A stretch of 12,025 bases of DNA from Actinomycetes bacterium. Its GTDB lineage: Bacteria > Actinomycetota > Actinomycetes > Mycobacteriales > Micromonosporaceae. The first letter of the stretch is position 1. Every line of letters starts with the position of its first letter. The translations under genes were made by a program, and so were the position numbers. The notes below the pieces were generated by a model. That model ran no database searches and had not been told where the DNA came from. It was given only the letters and a program-made list of their open reading frames with translations. This document shows positions 1 to 6,553 of this stretch, piece by piece. Location: assembly GCA_023402505.1 (NCBI GenBank), contig JAEYGD010000011.1, positions 1 to 12,025 of the forward strand, read 5' to 3'.

Positions 1-2
1 CG

Positions 3-428
3 AAGGCGGCGCGTGCGGTCGCCGCGCTGGCCCACCGGCACGGCGGCACGGCGGTCGAGTTCGGCCACTGGCACGGCGACTGGGTGCCGTGGAACCTGGG
101 CCGGCACGCCGGCCGGCTGGTCGCGTGGGACTGGGAGCACAGCGGTCCGGACGTGCCGCTCGGCTTCGACCTGGCGCACGACGCGTTCCAGCGGGCCCTC
201 GTGCTGCGGGGCGAGCCGGCCGCGGTCGCCGCGGTCGCCGTGGACGTCCAACTCGACCGGTACGGCGGCGCGTTGGGTCTGGATCCGGCCGGGCGGCGGC
301 TGGTCGCCGACGCGTACCTGGTGGAGATGTGGCTGCGGACCTGGCGCCTGGCCGACGCCGGCGCGGGCTGGAACTCCGCGCTGCATCCGGCCCTGCTGGA
401 CGTGGTCGAGCAACGACATCGCGGGTGA
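3..428 (+). CDS. Phosphotransferase (aminoglycoside phosphotransferase-like), 3' part
   Basis: Only the C-terminal ~141 residues are present; the reading frame is open through the left edge of the window and ends at TGA 426-428. It carries HGDWVPWN (near 75-98), which fits the catalytic-loop pattern HxDxxxxN of APH/choline-kinase-like kinases. About 14 residues later comes AWDWEHSG, the position of the second metal-binding acidic motif. The following GFDLAHDAFQ also fits this superfamily. Proteins of this kind phosphorylate small hydroxylated molecules such as aminoglycosides, sugars or homoserine; the substrate cannot be told here. It lies 91 bp before a glycosyltransferase operon on the same strand, so it may belong to the same carbohydrate locus, but no co-transcription is proved. 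The family call is fairly safe; the function is not. Confidence 0.75.
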   Translation, partial: KAARAVAALAHRHGGTAVEFGHWHGDWVPWNLGRHAGRLVAWDWEHSGPDVPLGFDLAHDAFQRALVLRGEPAAVAAVAVDVQLDRYGGALGLDPAGRRLVADAYLVEMWLRTWRLADAGAGWNSALHPALLDVVEQRHRG

Positions 429-452
429 TCATCCGGTCGCCCTATACAGCGG

Positions 453-482
453 CCACGCGAAATGTGATCTGCTCTCGCGTGG
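453..482. promoter_or_regulatory. Inverted repeat in leader of glycosyltransferase operon
   Basis: Perfect 8-bp arms CCACGCGA (453-460) and TCGCGTGG (475-482) flank a 14-nt centre. A -10-like TATACA lies just upstream at 443-448, without a convincing -35. The pair sits in the 91-bp gap before the Alg14-like gene, so it could be an operator or a leader hairpin. There is no T tract, so it is not a clear terminator. Function is inferred from position only. Confidence 0.3.
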
Positions 483-519
483 CGTCGATCGGACATCCAA
501 GCGAACGAGTGGGGGTCGC

Positions 520-1002
520 GTGGAGAACAACATCGGGGATCGAGGCGATCCTCCCGTCCTGCTGCTGGTCGGGTCGAGCGGTGGGCATCTGGCCCAACTG
601 CTCGCCCTGCGCCCCTGGTACGAGCGCTGGCGACGCTGCTGGGTCACCTTCGACACGCCGGAGGCGATCTCGCTGCTCGACGGCGAGGAGGTCGTCCCGG
701 CGCACCACCCGACCACCCGCAACGTGCGCAACCTGCTGCGCAACGCGGTGCTGGCGGCCCGGGTGCTGCGGCGGCGCAGGGTGGCGGCGGTGGTGACGAC
801 CGGGGCCGGCGTCGCGGTGCCGTTCGTGGTGCTCGCCTGGTTGCGGCGCATCCCCACCGTCTACATCGAGGTGTACGACCGGATCGACACCCCGACCCTG
901 ACCGCCCGCCTCTGTCGCCCGTTCCTGTCCGCGATGCTCGTGCAGTGGGAGGAGCAGCGCCGGCAGTACCCGGAGGCGACCGTCGTGGGGACGCTGCTGT
1001 GA
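520..1002 (+). CDS. Alg14-like glycosyltransferase subunit (PssD type)
   Basis: A 160-residue protein resembling the N-terminal half of split GT-B glycosyltransferases (Alg14 of eukaryotes, PssD/Cps14F-type proteins of bacteria). Such subunits hold the acceptor side and anchor a catalytic partner at the membrane. Visible features are VLLLVGSSGGHLAQL (about residues 13-27, the diagnostic SGGHxxQ motif), VVTTGAGVAVPF (91-102) and the hydrophobic stretch that follows, then PTVYIE (112-117). GTG 520 was chosen because a purine-rich GAGTGGGGG lies just upstream (506-514) and the family's first beta strand begins about 12 residues later; the frame stays open further upstream without homology. The partner Alg13-like gene follows directly, linked by a repeat-derived junction. 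It probably transfers a sugar from a nucleotide-sugar to a lipid-linked acceptor; the sugar is unknown. Confidence 0.83.
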   Translation: MENNIGDRGDPPVLLLVGSSGGHLAQLLALRPWYERWRRCWVTFDTPEAISLLDGEEVVPAHHPTTRNVRNLLRNAVLAARVLRRRRVAAVVTTGAGVAVPFVVLAWLRRIPTVYIEVYDRIDTPTLTARLCRPFLSAMLVQWEEQRRQYPEATVVGTLL

Positions 1003-1057
1003 GAGCGCGAGGAGTGAGTTTGCGAGCCCCGCAGTCGCGAACGGGAGGAGGCCGGTG
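999..1057 (+). repeat. Diverged GTGA-bounded junction repeat, single copy
   Basis: The stretch between the Alg14-like stop and the Alg13-like start is a relative of the tandem repeat before pyrB. Both share GCGCGAGGAGTG and GAGCCCCGCAGTCGCG, with a different middle. It begins at GTGA 999-1002, overlapping the upstream TGA, and ends at GTGA 1055-1058, overlapping the downstream GTG. Read from GTG 999 it encodes 19 residues with no internal stop. It supplies the ribosome binding site GGGAGGAGG (1043-1051) for the next gene. The sequence after 1055 (GTGAGCGCGCGCAGCGG) looks like the start of another copy, now used as the N terminus of the Alg13-like protein. Confidence 0.7.
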
Positions 1058-1726
1058 AGCGCGCGCAGCGGCGAGTTCACGACCGCCGCGTCGACGCCGG
1101 CGGAGGCCACGACCCGGGTTCCCCGCCAGCGGGACCGGTCCGGGGCCGCCCTGATCCGGGTGCTGGTCGCGGTCGGCACCGACAAGCACCCCTTCGACCG
1201 GCTGGTCGACTGGCTGGAGAGCTGGCAGCCGGAGGTCGCCGACCGGGTCGCCCTGACCGTCCAGCACGGGCACACCCGGCCGCCCGGTGTGCCCGGCGCG
1301 GTCGCCTTCCTGGGGCACGACGAGTTGCAGTCGGCGATGTCCGGCGCCGACCTGGTGGTCTGCCACGGCGGTCCGGCGACGATCCTGGAGGCCCGCCGGC
1401 ACGGCCGCCTCCCGATCGTGGTTCCCCGGAACCCGGCGCACGGCGAGCACGTCGACGACCACCAACTGCTGTTCGCACGTCGGCTGGGTGCCGCCGGCAT
1501 GGTGGCGCTGTGCGAGACCCGCGAGGCGCTGCTGGAGGCGCTCGCCGCCGGCGTCGACGATCCGGGCCGGTTCACCGTCCGGGCCGACCCCGACGCGGCC
1601 CGGGCGCAGGAGGCCGCGGTGGCGCGGGTCGGGGAGATCGTGGAGGACCTGGTGGCCGCGACCGGCGACCGGCGGATGTGGTGGCGGCCCTGGAAGCGGC
1701 CGCACCGGAACGGAGCACGACGATGA
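1055..1726 (+). CDS. Alg13-like glycosyltransferase catalytic subunit (PssE type)
   Basis: A 223-residue protein matching the C-terminal, donor-binding half of split GT-B glycosyltransferases (Alg13/PssE/MurG-C type). Visible motifs are VLVAVGTDKHPFDRLVDW (about 36-53), GHDELQSAMSGADLVVCHGG (about 87-106), where HGGPATILEA is the nucleotide-sugar-binding signature, and VPRNPAHGEHVDDHQLLFA (about 123-141). The first ~33 residues (MSARSGEFTTAAS...) have no family similarity and look derived from the junction repeat, so the catalytic domain starts near residue 34. GTG 1055 is supported by a strong ribosome binding site at 1043-1051 and by the GTGA overlap. It should work as a complex with the preceding Alg14-like protein. 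The following GT2 gene overlaps its stop by 4 bp (ATGA), so the three are translationally coupled. Confidence 0.83.
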   Translation: MSARSGEFTTAASTPAEATTRVPRQRDRSGAALIRVLVAVGTDKHPFDRLVDWLESWQPEVADRVALTVQHGHTRPPGVPGAVAFLGHDELQSAMSGADLVVCHGGPATILEARRHGRLPIVVPRNPAHGEHVDDHQLLFARRLGAAGMVALCETREALLEALAAGVDDPGRFTVRADPDAARAQEAAVARVGEIVEDLVAATGDRRMWWRPWKRPHRNGARR

Positions 1727-2643
1727 CCGCACACCCGAGCGTGAGTGCCGTGGTGCCCACCCGCGACCGCCCGGAGCTGCTGCGGACCGCGGTCCGCGCC
1801 ATCCTCGACCAGGAGTACCCGGGCGAGATCGAGGTGGTCGTCGTGTACGACCGCTCCGAGCCGGATCCGGCGCTGGCCGAGCTGTCCCGGCCGGGCCGGC
1901 AGGTGCGGGTGATCCGCAACGAACGCACCCCCGGCCTGGCCGGCACCCGCAACACGGGTGTCCTGGCCGCCACCGGTGAGCTGGTGGCGTTCTGCGACGA
2001 CGACGACGAGTGGCTGCCCGGGAAGTTGCGGGCGCAGGTCGAGGCGCTCACCGCCGTTCCCGGCGCGGAGTTCGTCTGCTGCGGCATCCGGGTCAGCTAC
2101 GACGGGCACACCGTCGACCGGTCCCTGTCGCGGGACCGGGTGACCCTCGCCGACCTGCTGCGGGACCGGATGACGGAGCTGCACCCGTCGACCTTCGTGA
2201 TCCGGGCCGCCGCGCTGCGCGAGGGATTCGGCCTGGTCGACGAGGAGATCCCCGGCAGCTACGCGGAGGACTACGAGTTCCTGCTGCGGGCCGCGCGCAG
2301 CGCGCCGCTGGTCAACCTGCGCACGCCGTACGTGCTGGTGCGGTGGCACAAGCGGTCGTACTTCGCGCAGCGTTGGGACACCATCTCCGAGGCGTTGCAG
2401 TGGCTGCTGGAGCGCTACCCGGAGTTCGGCACGCAGCCCGCCGGCGAGGCGCGGGTGACCGGGCAGATCGCCTTCGCGCGGGCCGCCTCCGGCGACCGGC
2501 AGGGCGCGTTGCGGTGGGCGCGGCGAACGATCCGGCGTAACCCCCGCGAACCGCGGGCGTACCTGGCGCTCGCGGTGGCCGGGCGGGTGGTGCGGGCGGA
2601 CGCCGTGCTGCGCTCGCTGCACAAGCGGGGCCGGGGCATCTGA
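1723..2643 (+). CDS. Family 2 glycosyltransferase
   Basis: A 306-residue GT-A fold inverting glycosyltransferase. The N terminus has SAVVPTRDRPELLRTAVRA (about 8-26), the typical nucleotide-binding start. RTPGLAGTRNTGVLAATGE (68-86) is followed by the metal-binding acidic motif FCDDDDEWLPG (90-100), which is the DxD region. AEDYEFLLRA (181-190) is the ED motif carrying the probable catalytic base. The C-terminal ~70 residues (GQIAFARAASGD... AYLALAVAG) are helical and TPR-like. No membrane segment is obvious, so it is probably cytoplasmic or peripheral. ATG 1723 overlaps the previous stop (ATGA) and CGGAG lies at 1711-1715. It is the last gene of the operon; a strong hairpin follows. Family assignment is firm; donor and acceptor are unknown. 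Confidence 0.92.
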   Translation: MTAHPSVSAVVPTRDRPELLRTAVRAILDQEYPGEIEVVVVYDRSEPDPALAELSRPGRQVRVIRNERTPGLAGTRNTGVLAATGELVAFCDDDDEWLPGKLRAQVEALTAVPGAEFVCCGIRVSYDGHTVDRSLSRDRVTLADLLRDRMTELHPSTFVIRAAALREGFGLVDEEIPGSYAEDYEFLLRAARSAPLVNLRTPYVLVRWHKRSYFAQRWDTISEALQWLLERYPEFGTQPAGEARVTGQIAFARAASGDRQGALRWARRTIRRNPREPRAYLALAVAGRVVRADAVLRSLHKRGRGI

Positions 2644-2660
2644 GACGGCCGGGCAGCTGA

Positions 2661-2690
2661 GGCGGCCGGGCGCTGTGTCTCCCGGCCGCC
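2661..2690 (+). terminator. GC hairpin after the glycosyltransferase operon
   Basis: Perfect 10-bp arms GGCGGCCGGG (2661-2670) and CCCGGCCGCC (2681-2690) enclose a 10-nt loop, 18 bp past the GT2 stop. There is no T tract, as is common for terminators in high-GC actinobacteria. It separates the glycosyltransferase operon from the methyltransferase gene. Confidence 0.6.
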
Positions 2691-2777
2691 GGCGGCGGCG
2701 AGAAAGTCGTGTCGACCGCGGCGTCTGTCGATTCCCTGACTGACATACGCAGGGTGATCGATGGAAGACTCGACGTC

Positions 2778-3434
2778 ATGGCTCTCCACTCGCTGAGGTT
2801 CCGCCTGGTCGACTCGCCGACGTCGCTGGGCGCCAAGCGCCGGGCCCGCCGCGCCGCCTGGCTGGCCGACGCGTTCCCCGACCTGGCCGACATGTCCGTG
2901 CTCGACCTGGGCGGGCGGGTGGGAAGCTGGGAGCGGCTGCCGGTGCGCCCGGCCCGGGTGCACGTGGTCAACCTGGAGCCGCTGCCGGCGCAGCTGCCGG
3001 CCTGGGCCGAGGCCGACCACGCCGACGCCTGCGAGCTGCCGAAGAGCATCCTGAGCCGCCGGTACGACCTGGTGTTCAGCAACAGCGTGCTGGAGCACGT
3101 CGGCGGGCACGAACGCCGCCGGCGCATGGCGGAGGCGATCCGTGAGCTGGCGCCCGCGTACTGGGTGCAGACGCCGTACCGGTACTTCCCGATCGAGCCG
3201 CACTGGGTGGCGCCCGGCATGCAGTTCCTGCCGGTGTCGGCGCGGGTGGTGGTGGCCCGCAAGTGGCCGCTGGCGTACACGCCGGGCAAGTCGTACGAGG
3301 CGGCGATGCGGCAGGTCCTGACCACCGAGCTCATCGGCCGGGCCGAGCTTCGCTACCTGTTCCCGGACGCCACGATCCGCAGCGAACGGCTGCTGGGCCT
3401 GACCAAGTCGCTCATCGCCGTGCGCGGGGCCTGA
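2778..3434 (+). CDS. Class I SAM-dependent methyltransferase
   Basis: A 218-residue protein with a Rossmann-like methyltransferase core. Motif I is SVLDLGGRVGSW (40-51), the acidic end of strand beta2 is VVNLEPLP (63-70), and YDLVFSNSVLEHVGGHERRRRM (96-117) is the typical post-motif region of this class. WVQTPYRYFPIEPHW (129-143) also recurs in SAM methyltransferases found next to glycosyltransferases. The substrate is unknown; a sugar or lipid-linked glycan is plausible from context. ATG 2778 is preferred because GGAAG lies at 2763-2767. An upstream in-frame GTG at 2709 would add 23 residues rich in codons rare here (ATA, AGA, AGG, GGA, TCT) with no good ribosome binding site. It stands alone between a hairpin upstream and aroC downstream. 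Confidence 0.85.
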   Translation: MALHSLRFRLVDSPTSLGAKRRARRAAWLADAFPDLADMSVLDLGGRVGSWERLPVRPARVHVVNLEPLPAQLPAWAEADHADACELPKSILSRRYDLVFSNSVLEHVGGHERRRRMAEAIRELAPAYWVQTPYRYFPIEPHWVAPGMQFLPVSARVVVARKWPLAYTPGKSYEAAMRQVLTTELIGRAELRYLFPDATIRSERLLGLTKSLIAVRGA

Positions 3435-3490
3435 CCGGGAGCTGTCCTCCGGGCGGCGGACGGTCGCGTCCGCAGGGCGGGACGGGCCGG

Positions 3491-3507
3491 CCACCGCGCT
3501 CCGGTGG
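3491..3507. repeat. Small hairpin upstream of aroC
   Basis: CCACCG (3491-3496) and CGGTGG (3502-3507) form a perfect 6-bp stem with a 5-nt loop, 27 bp before the aroC start. It may end transcription from the methyltransferase gene or may be chance in GC-rich DNA. There is no T tract. Confidence 0.3.
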
Positions 3508-3520
3508 TGCCCGCCCGTGA

Positions 3521-3526
3521 CAGACT
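3521..3526 (+). promoter_or_regulatory. -10-like box for leaderless aroC
   Basis: CAGACT ends 7 nt before the aroC GTG, so transcription would start at or within a base or two of the start codon. No ribosome binding site is visible in front of aroC, which fits a leaderless message. No -35 match is seen. aroB has the same spacing with TAGGCT. Confidence 0.4.
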
Positions 3527-3533
3527 GACCGCT

Positions 3534-4712
3534 GTGTTGCGCTGGTTGACTGCAGGTGAATCACACGGCCCGGCCCTGGTGGCGCTGCTGGAGGGCGTGC
3601 CGGCCGGTGTCGAGGTGACCTCCGGGGACATCGCCGACGAGTTGGCCCGGCGCCGGCTCGGCTACGGTCGGGGCGCCCGGATGTCCTTCGAGCGGGACGA
3701 GGTCGAGGTCATCGGTGGCCTGCGGCACGGCGTGACCCTGGGCAGCCCGGTCGCGGTCCGGGTCGGCAACTCCGAGTGGCCGAAGTGGCGCACCGTGATG
3801 GCCGCCGACCCGGTCGACCCGGAGGAGTTGGCCCGGCAGGCCCGTAACGCGCCGCTGACCCGCCCGCGTCCCGGCCACGCCGACCTGGCCGGCATGCAGA
3901 AGTACGGGCACACCGACGCCCGCCCGATCCTGGAGCGGGCCAGCGCCCGGGAGACCGCCGCCCGGGTCGCTGTCGGGACGGTCGCGAAGGCGCTGGTCCG
4001 GCAGGCGCTCGGCGTGGAGGTCGTCTCGCACGTGGTGGAGCTGGGGTCGGTGACGGTGAAGCCCGGCCTGCGGCCGGCGCCGGCCGACGCGCAGCGGATC
4101 GACGCCGACCCGCTGCGCTGCCTCGACCCGGAGGCGAGCGCCCGGATGGTCGCCGAGGTCGACGCAGCGAAAAAGGCCGCCGACACGCTCGGGGGCGTGG
4201 TGGAGGTCCTGGCGTACGGGGTGCCGCCGGGTCTCGGCAGTCACGTGCAGTGGGACCGCAAGCTCGACGCCCGGCTCGCCGCCGCGCTGATGTCCATCCA
4301 GGCGATCAAGGGCGTGGAGATCGGTGACGGTTGGCAGCAGGCCCGCTCCCGGGGCTCGGAGGCGCACGACGAGATCATTCCGAGCGCCACCGGGGTGCGG
4401 CGGGTCACCGACCGGGCCGGCGGGTTGGAGGGCGGCATCACCACCGGCGAGCCGCTGCGGGTGAAGGCCGCGATGAAGCCGATCTCGTCGCTGAACCGCG
4501 CCCTGTCGACCGTGGACGTGTCCACCGGCGAGCCGGCCACCGCGATCAACCAGCGGTCGGACGTGTGCGCGGTCCCGGCCGCGGCGGTCGTGGCCGAGGC
4601 GATGGTGGCGCTGGTGCTGGCCGAGGCGGCGGTGGAGAAGTTCGGCGGTGACTCGGTGGCCGAGATGCGCCGCAACCTCGCCGGCTACCTCGACGCGCTG
4701 GTGATCCGGTGA
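3534..4712 (+). CDS. aroC: Chorismate synthase
   Basis: A 392-residue chorismate synthase, the usual full length. It converts 5-enolpyruvylshikimate-3-phosphate to chorismate by 1,4-anti-elimination of phosphate, needing reduced FMN, in the cytoplasm at the end of the shikimate pathway. The N-terminal signature LTAGESHGPAL (5-15) is present, as is RRLGYGRGARMSFERDEVE. TRPRPGHADLAGMQKYGHTDARPILERASARETA is the conserved FMN/substrate region, and the C-terminal signatures around GLEGGITTGEPL and AMKPISSL are intact. GTG 3534 was chosen because homology starts immediately (MLRWLTAGESHG); a GTG at 3504 would add ten residues of non-conserved sequence. No Shine-Dalgarno is evident; see the -10-like box at 3521. 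The stop overlaps the aroK start (GTGA). Confidence 0.97.
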   Translation: MLRWLTAGESHGPALVALLEGVPAGVEVTSGDIADELARRRLGYGRGARMSFERDEVEVIGGLRHGVTLGSPVAVRVGNSEWPKWRTVMAADPVDPEELARQARNAPLTRPRPGHADLAGMQKYGHTDARPILERASARETAARVAVGTVAKALVRQALGVEVVSHVVELGSVTVKPGLRPAPADAQRIDADPLRCLDPEASARMVAEVDAAKKAADTLGGVVEVLAYGVPPGLGSHVQWDRKLDARLAAALMSIQAIKGVEIGDGWQQARSRGSEAHDEIIPSATGVRRVTDRAGGLEGGITTGEPLRVKAAMKPISSLNRALSTVDVSTGEPATAINQRSDVCAVPAAAVVAEAMVALVLAEAAVEKFGGDSVAEMRRNLAGYLDALVIR

Positions 4713-5224
4713 CCGGGGCGACCCGTCCGGTGTGCGTGCTGGTCGGGGCGCCGGGCTCGGGCAAGACGACCGTCGGGCGGGCGCTCGCCGCGCGGGTCGG
4801 TGTCGAGTTCCGGGACACGGACCTCGACATCGAGCGGATGGCCGGCAAGCCGATCCCGGAGATCTTCGTCGACGAGGGCGAGGCGCACTTCCGGGCCCTG
4901 GAACGGGCGGCCGTGGCGGCGGCGCTGGCCTCCTGCACGGGGGTGCTCGCGCTGGGCGGCGGCGCGGTCCTCGCCGAGGAGACCCGGGCCGGGCTGGTCG
5001 GGCACACCGTCGTACACCTGTCGGTCGAGCTGTCCGACGCGGTCAAGCGGGTCGGCCTCGGTGCCGGCCGGCCGCTGCTCGCGATCAACCCGCGGGCCAC
5101 CCTGAAGCATCTGCTGGACCAGCGCCGCCCGCTCTACGCGGAGGTGGCGACGCACACGGTGGTCACCGACGGGCGGGACCCCGGGGAGATCGCCGCGGAG
5201 ATCGCCGGCCTGCTCAAGCCCTGA
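4709..5224 (+). CDS. aroK: Shikimate kinase
   Basis: A 171-residue shikimate kinase, normal length, which phosphorylates the 3-hydroxyl of shikimate with ATP. The Walker A loop GAPGSGKT is at residues 13-20. FRDTDLDIE (34-42) holds the shikimate/Mg-binding Asp pair, ALGGGAVL (81-88) is the Gly-rich shikimate-binding segment, GRPLL (120-124) is the LID arginine region, and QRRPLY (138-143) holds the late conserved Arg. GTG 4709 overlaps the aroC stop by 4 bp, so it should be translated by coupling. Its last 11 bp overlap the end of the convergent Caa3_CtaG-family gene. Unlike the aro arrangement expected for this group, aroB does not follow directly. Confidence 0.96.
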   Translation: MTGATRPVCVLVGAPGSGKTTVGRALAARVGVEFRDTDLDIERMAGKPIPEIFVDEGEAHFRALERAAVAAALASCTGVLALGGGAVLAEETRAGLVGHTVVHLSVELSDAVKRVGLGAGRPLLAINPRATLKHLLDQRRPLYAEVATHTVVTDGRDPGEIAAEIAGLLKP

Positions 5225-6002
5225 CCGCCGCCGGCCGTGGCGTCCGGCGCGGCCGGGCCCGCTCCGGCCGCCAGGTGACCAGCAGGGCGAGGGCGAGCAG
5301 GATCTCGGCGAGGTCGCCGCCGTAGTACATGATGTTCGCGCCGGCTCGCAGCTCGTCGGGGCCGGCGGGCACGTCGACGAGCAGACCGGCGTAGAGGAGC
5401 TGGGCGAGGGCGGCGTGCGCGGCCACCCCGACGCCGATGACGACCAGCCGCACCGGGACGCGGGGCCGGTGCGGTCCGGGGTCCGGTCCGGCGATCGACC
5501 AGGCGAAGAGGTAGCCGCTGAGCACGAAGTGCAGCTGCAGCAGCCCGTGCACGACGGGACTGTCGAGGCTGGCGCGGTAGAGCGGGGTCAGGTACAGCAG
5601 CCACAGCCCGCCCGCGGTGAGGACGAGGCCGGTGACCGGGTGGGCGAGCACCGCGGCGACCGGGTGTCGCAGCAGCCGCACGGCGGCCCGCCCGGTGGAC
5701 GGGCGCAGGTTGCGCAACGCCAGCGTCCCGGGTGCGCCGAGCACCAGCGCGAGGGGTGCCAGCATGCCGAGCAGCAGGTGCTGGACCATGTGGCCGGGCA
5801 GGTCCCGGGCGGGCCAGAGCAGGCCGGCAACGAGCAGTGCCACGCCCAGGCCGAAGCTCGCCGTGCGCCGGTGGCTCCAGCCGGGCCGGCCGGGGTCGCG
5901 CTGGCGCAGCGCGGCCGCCAGGTAGACCCAGAACAGCACCAGGGGTACGAGCGCGGCCGCCGGGAAGGCGCCGTCGGCGTGCCCGGCGTGGGCGGGACTC
6001 AC
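5214..6002 (-). CDS. Caa3_CtaG-family integral membrane protein (cytochrome c oxidase assembly)
   Basis: A 262-residue polytopic membrane protein with about six or seven hydrophobic segments, for example around residues 14-31, 50-63, 76-93, 115-136, 153-170, 185-207 and 229-243. HMVQHLLLGMLAPLALVLGAP (71-91) is the hallmark of the Caa3_CtaG family. Further conserved His lie in VHGLLQLHFVLSGYLF (151-166), and GANIMYYGGDLAEILLAL (221-238) closes the domain. The family is linked to assembly of caa3-type oxidase and copper supply, though the exact role of actinobacterial members is unsettled. GTG 6002 overlaps the DUF2243 stop (GTGA), so the two are coupled. Its 3' end overlaps aroK by 11 bp on the other strand, with no terminator between them. 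Confidence 0.88.
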   Translation of the reverse strand: MSPAHAGHADGAFPAAALVPLVLFWVYLAAALRQRDPGRPGWSHRRTASFGLGVALLVAGLLWPARDLPGHMVQHLLLGMLAPLALVLGAPGTLALRNLRPSTGRAAVRLLRHPVAAVLAHPVTGLVLTAGGLWLLYLTPLYRASLDSPVVHGLLQLHFVLSGYLFAWSIAGPDPGPHRPRVPVRLVVIGVGVAAHAALAQLLYAGLLVDVPAGPDELRAGANIMYYGGDLAEILLALALLVTWRPERARPRRTPRPAAVRA

Positions 6003-6517
6003 CGCGAGGCGCAGAGGTCGACCGCGCGGGCCCGCCGCTGGATCGCCCAGCCGACCGCGATGAGCACCACGCCGAGCGCGAGGAAGCCCAGGTCCCACCA
6101 GAGCTGGTGGGGACCGGTGCGGACGTGGTGGATGCCGAGCAGGTGGTGGTCGATGATCCCTTCGACGAGGTTGAACAGGCCCCAGCCGATCAGCGCCCAG
6201 CCCCAGAGCATGGGGGAGCGCCACAGCCGCCCGCGGGAGCGGGTGACCCGCGAGTAGAGCAGGGCCAGGCCGGTCAGCACGGCCACCCAGGTCACGACGT
6301 GGAACAGGCCGTCCCACAGGGTGTTCATCTCCAGCCCGGGCACGGTGTCGACGGGGTACGGCTTGATCCCGACGTTGTCGGTGTCGGTGCTGCTGAGCAG
6401 GTGGTGCCACTGGAGGACCTGGTGCAGCACGATGCCGTCGACGAAGCCACCCAGGCCCACGCCGAGGATGGTCGCCGGTAGCCGGATGTCGGCTCCGTCG
6501 ATGGTCGATCGGGTCAT
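5999..6517 (-). CDS. DUF2243 family membrane protein
   Basis: A 172-residue protein with four hydrophobic segments (about 13-32, 71-89, 104-122, 143-160). It is rich in His near the membrane: GFVDGIVLHQVLQWHH (24-39), WDGLFH (68-73) and NLVEGIIDHHLLGIHHVR (116-133), the recognisable DUF2243 motifs. No function is established for the family; the paired His residues in membrane segments suggest metal or haem binding, which is inference. ATG 6517 has GGAAGG about 8 nt upstream. It is the first gene of a two-gene unit with the Caa3_CtaG-family protein (GTGA overlap), under a stress-sigma-like promoter at 6554-6577, so a role in respiratory or envelope stress is plausible. Confidence 0.87.
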   Translation of the reverse strand: MTRSTIDGADIRLPATILGVGLGGFVDGIVLHQVLQWHHLLSSTDTDNVGIKPYPVDTVPGLEMNTLWDGLFHVVTWVAVLTGLALLYSRVTRSRGRLWRSPMLWGWALIGWGLFNLVEGIIDHHLLGIHHVRTGPHQLWWDLGFLALGVVLIAVGWAIQRRARAVDLCASR

Positions 6518-6553
6518 CGGCCTGCCTTCCGTCGTGTGGCGTCGACCGCCTCA

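Noticed and set aside
442..2622. Minus-strand open frame of 726 codons opposite the glycosyltransferase genes
   Set aside because: It is antisense to three genes with clear family motifs. Its translation is low-complexity, rich in R, P, G and A, as expected for a shadow frame in high-GC DNA.
2709..2777. Upstream GTG start for the methyltransferase
   Set aside because: The extra 23 codons include several that are rare here (ATA, AGA, AGG, GGA, TCT) and the only purine-rich stretch is 2 nt from the GTG. It cannot be fully excluded.
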